A program made the position numbers and the translations under genes. The notes beneath the pieces were generated by a model. The model ran no database searches and was not told the DNA's origin. It worked only from the letters and a program-made list of their open reading frames with translations. From the NCBI GenBank assembly GCA_021787555.1, contig JAJYLS010000010.1:1-38923 (forward strand): a stretch of 38,923 nt of DNA. Reading direction: 5' to 3'. The stretch's first letter is position 1. Every line of letters starts with the position of its first letter. Origin of the DNA: Acidobacteriota bacterium (lineage in GTDB: Bacteria; Acidobacteriota; Terriglobia; Bryobacterales; Bryobacteraceae). Positions 33,738-38,923 of the stretch are shown here, piece by piece.

Positions 33738-33754
33738 CCGCGAGCGGAGCGAGC
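33738..33754 (-). repeat. Dispersed intergenic repeat, copy 2
   Basis: On the minus strand this reads GCTCGCTCCGCTCGCGG, identical in 17 bases to 3392-3408. It lies in the 103-base GC-rich spacer between the DedA gene and glgC. Confidence 0.6.
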
Positions 33755-33819
33755 GTCCTTCCCCTGGCCCCGACCCGCAGAAGCGGCGGGTACCCCGCCC
33801 AGCCCCCGGCCCCTGCTCC

Positions 33820-35073
33820 TCATACGACCAGCCCCGTGATCTCCACCGGCGTGCGGTTGCCGCCGATGACCACGATGCCGCTTTCGGTGACGTGGTGATG
33901 GATACGGTCGCGAGCGAGGTCGTAACCGATTTCGGCGTCCGCCGGAATGCGCGTGTTCTTGTCCAGCACCGCGCGGCGGATCTTCGAGCGGCGGCCGATG
34001 TCGCAGTTGTCCAGGATGACACAATCGTCGACGACGGCTCCCGAGTGCACCTTGACGCCGCGGCCGAGGATCGAGTTTTTTACCATGCCGCCGGAGAGAA
34101 TGCAACCGCCGGAAACGATGGAATCGATGGCTTGGCCGCGGCGCTTTTCCTCGTCGAAGGTAAACTTGGCCGGCGGATCGGGATAGCTGGTGGTGCGCAC
34201 GGGCCAGTCGCGGTTGTAGAGGTTCAGCGCCGGGCTGACCGAGCGCAGGTCCATGTTGGCCTCGTAGTAGGCGTCGATGGTGCCCACGTCGCGCCAGTAG
34301 GGCTCCTGCTCGGGCGGCTCGCCAGGGATGCGGTTGGTCTGGAAATCGTAGGCGTAGATGTCGGAGACGCCCGCCAGCTTGGGCAGGATGTCGCGGCCGA
34401 AATCGTGGAAACTGTTCTCTTCCGCGGCGTCCTCGTGCAGCAGCTTGAGCAGCGTGCGCGTGGAGAAAACGTAATTCCCCATGGAGGCGTAGACGCGGCC
34501 GGAATCGCCGGGCATGGTGGGAGCCTCCGGGTTCTTCTCGTGAAACGCCAGGATGTGGCCGTCCTCCGTGGTTTCGATCACCCCGAATTCCACGGCGTGC
34601 TTCTTGGGCACCGGGATGGCGGCCACCGAGACCTCGGCCATCTTCTGCATGTGGAATTCAATCATGCTGGTGACGTTCATGCGGTAGATGTGATCGCCGC
34701 CGAAGATCGCCACGACGTCGGGGTCGGACTGCTCGACGAGGTTGATGTTCTGGTAAATCGCGTCGGCGGTGCCCTGATACCAGGTCTCGCCGGGCGAGCG
34801 CATCTGCGCAGGCACGGGGATGATGAACTGGGTTTTCAGCAGCCCGCCGAACTGCCAGCCCTCGGCCAGGTGCTGGAGCAGCGACTGGCTGCGGAACTGC
34901 GTCAGCACGTAGACCGAGTAAATTCCGGAGTTGATGAAATTGCTCAGGACGAAGTCGATGATGCGGTACTTACCTCCGAACGGCACGGCCGGTTTGGCCC
35001 GTTCCGCCGTGAGGGGATACAGCCGCGTTCCCTTCCCGCCGGCCAATACAATTCCCAACACGCGAATGTGCAT
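33820..35073 (-). CDS. glgC: Glucose-1-phosphate adenylyltransferase (ADP-glucose pyrophosphorylase)
   Basis: 417 residues. The nucleotidyltransferase domain starts LGIVLAGGKGTRLYPLT, followed by AKPAVPFGGKYRIIDFVLSN, QGTADAIYQN and IFGGDHIYRM. A C-terminal left-handed beta-helix carries hexapeptide-like repeats (SILGRGVKVHSGAVVDDCVILDN). GlgC makes ADP-glucose for glycogen. No glgA, glgB or glgP is in the window, so the gene is solitary. It begins at ATG 35073. Confidence 0.96.
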   Translation of the reverse strand: MHIRVLGIVLAGGKGTRLYPLTAERAKPAVPFGGKYRIIDFVLSNFINSGIYSVYVLTQFRSQSLLQHLAEGWQFGGLLKTQFIIPVPAQMRSPGETWYQGTADAIYQNINLVEQSDPDVVAIFGGDHIYRMNVTSMIEFHMQKMAEVSVAAIPVPKKHAVEFGVIETTEDGHILAFHEKNPEAPTMPGDSGRVYASMGNYVFSTRTLLKLLHEDAAEENSFHDFGRDILPKLAGVSDIYAYDFQTNRIPGEPPEQEPYWRDVGTIDAYYEANMDLRSVSPALNLYNRDWPVRTTSYPDPPAKFTFDEEKRRGQAIDSIVSGGCILSGGMVKNSILGRGVKVHSGAVVDDCVILDNCDIGRRSKIRRAVLDKNTRIPADAEIGYDLARDRIHHHVTESGIVVIGGNRTPVEITGLVV

Positions 35074-35091
35074 AAAAGTAGTGAGTTGCCG

Positions 35092-35167
35092 GTTATGAGT
35101 TGTGAATTCTCAGTTCCTCCCAGGGCCTGCCGCGGGAACTCAAAACTCACGACTCATAACTCATAAC
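35092..35167. repeat. Heptamer-type intergenic inverted repeat, copy 3 (GTTATGA type)
   Basis: The left arm GTTATGAGTTGTGAATTCTC (35092-35111) is imperfectly complementary to the right arm near 35135-35167, which contains ACTCACGACTCATAACTCAT. The unit is seven bases (GTTATGA/TCATAAC). It fills the spacer between glgC and the second aminotransferase. Confidence 0.7.
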
Positions 35168-35176
35168 TATTCTCTT

Positions 35177-36367
35177 TCAAGTCGTCCCGGCTGTGGCAAG
35201 CCTTCTTAGAAAATTTCCCAACTGCTCCAGGGCGGATTCGAGGATCGCCGGCTCGGCGGCGTAGCAGATGCGCACCGAGCCTTCGCCGCCCGCGCCGAAA
35301 GCCACGCCGGGCGCAAGGCCCACGCGCGTTTCGACGAGCAGGCGGCGGCAGAAATCGAAAGAATCGGTGAGGCCGTCGATGCGCGGGAACAGGTAGAACG
35401 CGCCGTCTGGCTTGGGAACGGTTACGCCGGGCATGCCGGCGAGCGCGTCCAGGCACAGGTCGCGGTTGCGCTTGAGGCGCTGCAACATGCGAAGCAGTTC
35501 CGGCTCGCCTTCCGCCAGCGCCGTTTCGCCGGCTTTCTGGGCGAAGCTGGGCGCGTGCGAGACGATGAACTCGTTCAACTCGGTGGCCTTGGCCGCGAGA
35601 TCGGCGCGCGCCACCAGCCAGCCCAGACGCCAGCCGGTCATGCAATAGCTCTTGGAAAACGAATGCACCACCATCACCGCGTCTTCACGCGTGGCGCGGC
35701 GCAGGATGGAAGGCACGGGATCGCCGAGCCGGGCGCCGCTGTAATAGAGGCGGTCGTAGACTTCGTCGGCCAGCAGCCAGAGGTCGTGGCGGCGCGCGAA
35801 TTCGAGCAGCCGCCGCTGCTCGTCTTCGGTCGCCACCCATCCCAGCGGGTTCGAGGGCGAGGTGTAGAGCAGCAGCCGGGTGCGCGGCGAAACCGCTGCT
35901 TCGAGCGCGCCGAAATCGATGGTGTAGCGCTGGCCGCAAAGCCGGTGCGGTACGTGGCGCGGGGTGGCGTTGGCCATGGCGACGCTGGAAGAGCCGTTGG
36001 GCCAGGCGGGCGTGAGCACGATGGCTTCGTCGCCCGGATCGAGCGCGCAGCGGATGGCGACGTTCAGCGCCTGCACGCCGGAAGCCGTGACCACGATCTC
36101 CGTGGCGGGGTCCAGGTCGACCGCTTGCAGCCGCCGGTAGTTTTCCGCGATGGCCCGCCGCAGCGACGGCAACCCGGCATTTTCGGTGTAGAATGTGTAG
36201 CCGTCGGCCAGGGCGCGGACCGCCGCCTGCTTGATGTAATCCGGTGTGGGAACGTTGGATTCACCGAAAAAAAGCCGCAGCACACCGTCCATGGACATGG
36301 CGATGTCCCCCAATTCCCGGATGCGGGAACGCGGCACGTTTTCGACCGAACTTGCCAGGCGAGGCAT
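35177..36367 (-). CDS. Class I/II aminotransferase (PLP-dependent), second copy
   Basis: 396 residues. Motifs: Asn173 in SPSNPLGW, Asp201 and Tyr204 in ADEVYDRLYY, the Schiff-base Lys239 in VHSFSKSYCMTGWRLGW, and Arg at RICYAAEP (C-terminal substrate-carboxylate binding). It resembles aspartate/alanine-type aminotransferases, so a precise substrate cannot be assigned. It differs clearly from the copy at 26216-27397. ATG 36367 is the start, 23 bases from the divergent isomerase-like gene, with which it may share a promoter region. Confidence 0.9.
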   Translation of the reverse strand: MPRLASSVENVPRSRIRELGDIAMSMDGVLRLFFGESNVPTPDYIKQAAVRALADGYTFYTENAGLPSLRRAIAENYRRLQAVDLDPATEIVVTASGVQALNVAIRCALDPGDEAIVLTPAWPNGSSSVAMANATPRHVPHRLCGQRYTIDFGALEAAVSPRTRLLLYTSPSNPLGWVATEDEQRRLLEFARRHDLWLLADEVYDRLYYSGARLGDPVPSILRRATREDAVMVVHSFSKSYCMTGWRLGWLVARADLAAKATELNEFIVSHAPSFAQKAGETALAEGEPELLRMLQRLKRNRDLCLDALAGMPGVTVPKPDGAFYLFPRIDGLTDSFDFCRRLLVETRVGLAPGVAFGAGGEGSVRICYAAEPAILESALEQLGNFLRRLATAGTT

Positions 36368-36390
36368 AACCCTGCTATTTTCGCACTTCG

Positions 36391-37251
36391 ATGCCTGATC
36401 ACTTTCGCATTGCCGCTATTACCGACGAATTCTCGCAGGATCTGGATGTTGCCGTCCGGGCCATGGCCGAAATCGGCATGACCGGTGCGGAACTGCGCAT
36501 GATCTCCGGCAGGAATATCGTGGACCTCAACGATGAAGAATTGGACCGCGCCATCGCCACCGTGCACGCGCATGGGCAGGAGATCGTTTCGATCGCCTCC
36601 CCGCTGCTCAAGTGCGTGCTGCCCAATGCGCCCGAGGTAGACGCCCGGTTCCAGCAGGACATGTTCGCCTCGAACCTCACCTTCGACGACCAGCCGCGGC
36701 TAGCCGCACGCGCCTTCGAGATCGCCCGCCGCACGGGCGCGCGCATCATCCGTGTGTTTACGTACTGGCGCACGGTGCGGCCGGAGGAGTGCTTCGACCG
36801 CGTAGTGGAGGCGCTCGGCTCGCTCGCCGGCGAGGCGGCACAGCACGGCGTCGTCATCGGCCTGGAGAACGAGCACGCCTGCAACATCGCCACCGGCGCC
36901 GAGACCGCGCGCGTGCTGGCGGCGCTCGACCATCCGAACCTGAAGGTGGTCTGGGACCCGGCCAATGCGCTCGTCTCCGGCGAGAAGTCCTTCCCCGACG
37001 GCTACCGGCGGCTGCCGCCCGCGCGCATCGTGCACGTCCACGCGAAGGACTGCCATGTCACAGACCACCACCCGATCTGGGGGCCGTTGGGCGAGGGCGC
37101 GGTGGGTTGGAAAGAGCAGATCGCCGCGCTGGTGCGCGACGGGTACCGCGGCTGGATCAGCCTGGAAACCCACTGGCAAGGTCCCGGCGGGAACAAGTTC
37201 GAAGGCAGCCGGATCTGCGGGAGGAAGCTGAAAGAACTGGTGGCGGCGTAG
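36391..37251 (+). CDS. Sugar phosphate isomerase/epimerase-like TIM barrel (xylose-isomerase-like)
   Basis: 286 residues of the AP-endonuclease/xylose-isomerase-like TIM-barrel family (PF01261). The metal ligand set can be assigned: Glu in IGLENEH, Asp in VVWDPANA, His in IVHVHAKD and Glu in ISLETHW. It starts IAAITDEFSQDLDVAVRAM, typical of sugar and inositol-related isomerases/epimerases. The actual substrate is unknown. No transporter or dehydrogenase for sugar use is adjacent. Confidence 0.88.
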   Translation: MPDHFRIAAITDEFSQDLDVAVRAMAEIGMTGAELRMISGRNIVDLNDEELDRAIATVHAHGQEIVSIASPLLKCVLPNAPEVDARFQQDMFASNLTFDDQPRLAARAFEIARRTGARIIRVFTYWRTVRPEECFDRVVEALGSLAGEAAQHGVVIGLENEHACNIATGAETARVLAALDHPNLKVVWDPANALVSGEKSFPDGYRRLPPARIVHVHAKDCHVTDHHPIWGPLGEGAVGWKEQIAALVRDGYRGWISLETHWQGPGGNKFEGSRICGRKLKELVAA

Positions 37252-37261
37252 CATCGTAGCG

Positions 37262-37969
37262 CTAGCGCGAGAACCGGATGGCGGCTCCGACGGTAAACTC
37301 GTCCATGGTCCAATAGGAGGCATAGTGTCTACTGAACCACCGCTTGTACCGCAACTCGGGAGCGAGGGTCACGTTGCGAAAGCGGAAGGGGAACTCCAGC
37401 GCCGCGGCCGCTCCCGCGATGGCCTGGCGAGAGACGGGGAAGCTGTAGCGGTCCACGTAGGTGGCGGTCCCGGAGAATGGATTGATCACCTTGGTGCTGC
37501 CTTCCGCGTCCGTAAGAAGCGAAACCGCGGGTCCTATGCCGAAGCGCAAATGGCGCAACAGCGGCGCCTCGACCAGGACGGGGAATTGCCAGCGGTTGGC
37601 CGTGCTCGAGGTTTTGGATACGACCTCGCTCAGCGGGCTGTTCGCGGTGGATTCGTATACAAACCCGTAGCTCGAAGCGCTGATCCCGATGCGCTGGTAT
37701 GTAGGATCGAAGCGGAGGCGCAGCCGCCGCGCAATCGGCATGGAAGCCGAAAGTCCCAGAGCGGGGTGGAGCGGCGCGCTCTGGTAATAGCTGCATGGGG
37801 CACCGTTGGCGCACAGGGCCGGGTACGAATAGGTGGTCAGCGGTCCGACGAGCGGCGCAGCGATGCGCACCCCGAGCTCGAGCCGCGGCTGGGAAACGAG
37901 GATTGGAGCGGAAAGGAAAAAGACGAGTAGTGTACGGCGCACAAACCTAAGACCCCTGAGCGGCTGCAA
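37262..37969 (-). CDS. Outer-membrane beta-barrel-like protein
   Basis: 235 residues. A basic N-terminus and signal peptide (LLVFFLSAPILVS) precede alternating beta strands: LELGVRIAAPL, HPALGLSASMPIARRLRLRF, RYSFPVSRQAIAGAAAALEFPFRFRN, and a last strand EFTVGAAIRFSR. The pattern of aromatic and alternating hydrophobic residues suggests an eight-stranded outer-membrane barrel; there is no recognised specific family and no function is assigned. Ends ten bases after the convergent isomerase-like gene. Confidence 0.7.
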   Translation of the reverse strand: MQPLRGLRFVRRTLLVFFLSAPILVSQPRLELGVRIAAPLVGPLTTYSYPALCANGAPCSYYQSAPLHPALGLSASMPIARRLRLRFDPTYQRIGISASSYGFVYESTANSPLSEVVSKTSSTANRWQFPVLVEAPLLRHLRFGIGPAVSLLTDAEGSTKVINPFSGTATYVDRYSFPVSRQAIAGAAAALEFPFRFRNVTLAPELRYKRWFSRHYASYWTMDEFTVGAAIRFSR

Positions 37970-38079
37970 TCCACTACAGCAGGGTTACGCTGTTTCGATC
38001 AGGGAGTTTCGAATCTCAGCCGTTGACGATCCTTGGCCGGCCACCCGGGATCACGGCAGCGGACGAGTCGCGCACAGTT

Positions 38080-38120
38080 CCCCCAAGCGCCGCAGTCGTG
38101 ATTTGGGCGGTACTTGGGGG
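38080..38120 (-). terminator. Hairpin after the toxin gene, candidate terminator
   Basis: CCCCCAAG (38080-38087) and CTTGGGGG (38113-38120) are perfect complements. CGCC (38088-38091) and GGCG (38106-38109) extend the stem with a bulge. It begins just after the toxin remnant's stop. There is no U-tract, so termination efficiency is uncertain. Confidence 0.5.
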
Positions 38121-38121
38121 A

Positions 38122-38570
38122 TCAGCGCGCAGCGAGGCGGTCGAGTATCGCCTTCAGCAGCGCGGGCGAGTAACGAAAGTTGGTCTTTCTGAGCTGGTCA
38201 ATCGCGGCGCCCAGGTCAGTCATGCCTCGCCACGCTGCTTCGCCTAGGATACCCAGCGTGCCCGTGACGCGGAGCCCGCGATCCACCACAACACTGCGCG
38301 CCGCTTTCTCGTCGAGCAGGATGACGTTCGCATTGACCGATTCAGCCAGGAGAATTGCGCGCCGTTCACCGGCATGAGGTTTCTCCATTCCGGCGGTGCT
38401 GCCGGGAGATGCCCTACCCAACGGCGGACTGCATCCGGTGTATCGTCGTCGAACAACTCGGCAATCACCGCGGCTGGCGCCAGAATCTGATCAAAGAGTT
38501 TCGGAAGGAGATCGATCTCGCCGATCAGGATCAGGTAACAGAGCGGCAAGACATCGGCGACGGCTTTTAT
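38122..38570 (-). pseudogene. DUF3368 PIN-type toxin, frameshifted
   Basis: The N-terminal part reads VADVLPLCYLILIGEIDLLP and RWVGHLPAAPPEW in one frame. The C-terminal part (AGERRAILLAE, VDRGLRVTGTLGILG, FRYSPALLKAILDRL) is in another. A base is missing between 38376 and 38375: adding a G restores LDAGE, the conserved acidic PIN motif of this family (DUF3368). The segment overlaps the antitoxin stop as ATAA, and the only in-frame start there is ATA 38570, a second defect. Intact members have about 150 residues. The toxin is therefore probably non-functional, unless this is an assembly error. Confidence 0.8.
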
Positions 38571-38833
38571 TGCCTGGAGGAGTCGCGAATGGCGGCGATG
38601 TTGCGCTCCAGGTCATCCATCGTGTAGTCGTGGTACGCCTCGGCCCGCCGCAGGAAGGCTTCTGTCTCCCAGCGCGAGCGTAAACCGAGCAACCGCTGCA
38701 CCTGCGCCGGAGTTATCGTGCCCGCCCGGTAAGCTTCAACCGCTACGGCTTCCAGCACGGCGCGCGAGACGTCACCGGTTTGGCCCCCGAGCACCCGCCC
38801 GATATCATCCAGGATTTCGATGGCGATGTTCAC
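38567..38833 (-). CDS. UPF0175-family antitoxin
   Basis: About 88 residues. It begins NIAIEILDDIGRVLGG and contains AVLEAVAVEAYRAGTITPAQVQRLLGLRSRWETEAFL, the helix-turn-helix-like region of UPF0175 proteins, which are usually paired with DUF3368 toxins and thought to be the antitoxin. GTG 38833 is preferred (AAGAAGG is eight bases upstream); GTG 38842 would directly abut that ribosome site. It precedes the toxin remnant and overlaps it. Since the toxin is broken, selection on this gene may be relaxed or it may act alone. Confidence 0.82.
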   Translation of the reverse strand: MNIAIEILDDIGRVLGGQTGDVSRAVLEAVAVEAYRAGTITPAQVQRLLGLRSRWETEAFLRRAEAYHDYTMDDLERNIAAIRDSSRQ

Positions 38834-38865
38834 AGCCGGCACCTTCTTATACTGTACCCAAAACC

Positions 38866-38880
38866 GCGGCTTCGAGCCGC
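38866..38880. promoter_or_regulatory. Small perfect inverted repeat upstream of the toxin-antitoxin locus
   Basis: GCGGCT-TCG-AGCCGC (38866-38880) has six-base arms with a three-base centre, about 35 bases before the antitoxin start. Toxin-antitoxin promoters often carry such operators. The promoter itself is not clear. Confidence 0.35.
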
Positions 38881-38923
38881 TCTACTCAAGATGGCTAAAA
38901 TGATCGTGCCGTAGCCAATGAAC

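Overview
The window reads as chromosomal DNA from a high-GC acidobacterium of the Solibacter/Bryobacter type. The main taxonomic clue is a secreted lipase (19910-22063) that ends in the domain catalogued as the Solibacter C-terminal domain (TIGR03437). Supporting signs are many secreted proteins with repeat domains, sugar-active enzymes typical of that group, and wobble-GC-rich coding throughout. The assignment is inference from gene content only.

Layout. 1-540: the 3' end of an IS630-type transposase abuts a holin-like membrane gene that has lost its N-terminus, followed by a small DUF3618-like gene. 600-5051: a CPBP-type membrane protease, an ABC-F ATPase, a decayed ornithine cyclodeaminase gene and hrcA. 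5202-12874: a GlnD-like protein whose two catalytic motifs are both degraded, a PafA-type phosphatase, a very large glycosyltransferase fusion that seems to start at ATC, and a 24-residue lipobox ORF. 12875-19827 (minus strand): a DUF1624-type acyltransferase, and a translationally coupled pair made of an RHS/YD-repeat protein and a secreted protein with eight pre-peptidase-like repeats. 19910-28106: the lipase, two unrecognised small genes plus a DUF350 membrane protein, tRNA-Gly(TCC), a DUF5060/apiosidase-like glycosidase coupled to tsaB, a cupin, an aminotransferase and a DUF1080 protein. 28191-31252: two PhoB-like response regulators without a nearby kinase, and a secreted carboxypeptidase-regulatory-like protein. 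31314-37969: a 47-residue membrane peptide coupled to a sodium:solute symporter, a DedA protein, glgC, a second aminotransferase, a sugar isomerase-like TIM barrel and an outer-membrane barrel protein. 38080-38880: a UPF0175/DUF3368 toxin-antitoxin locus with a frameshifted toxin.

Most genes are housekeeping or general metabolism, so the window is not one dedicated gene cluster. The most unusual items are the GlnD-like pseudoenzyme that keeps its ACT sensor domains, the coupled RHS plus eight-repeat secreted pair, two long genes whose frames demand ATC or ATT starts, the four-part glycosyltransferase fusion, and heptamer-based intergenic inverted repeats. No gene-free stretch exceeds about 160 bases. 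No rRNA, CRISPR array or complete mobile element was seen.
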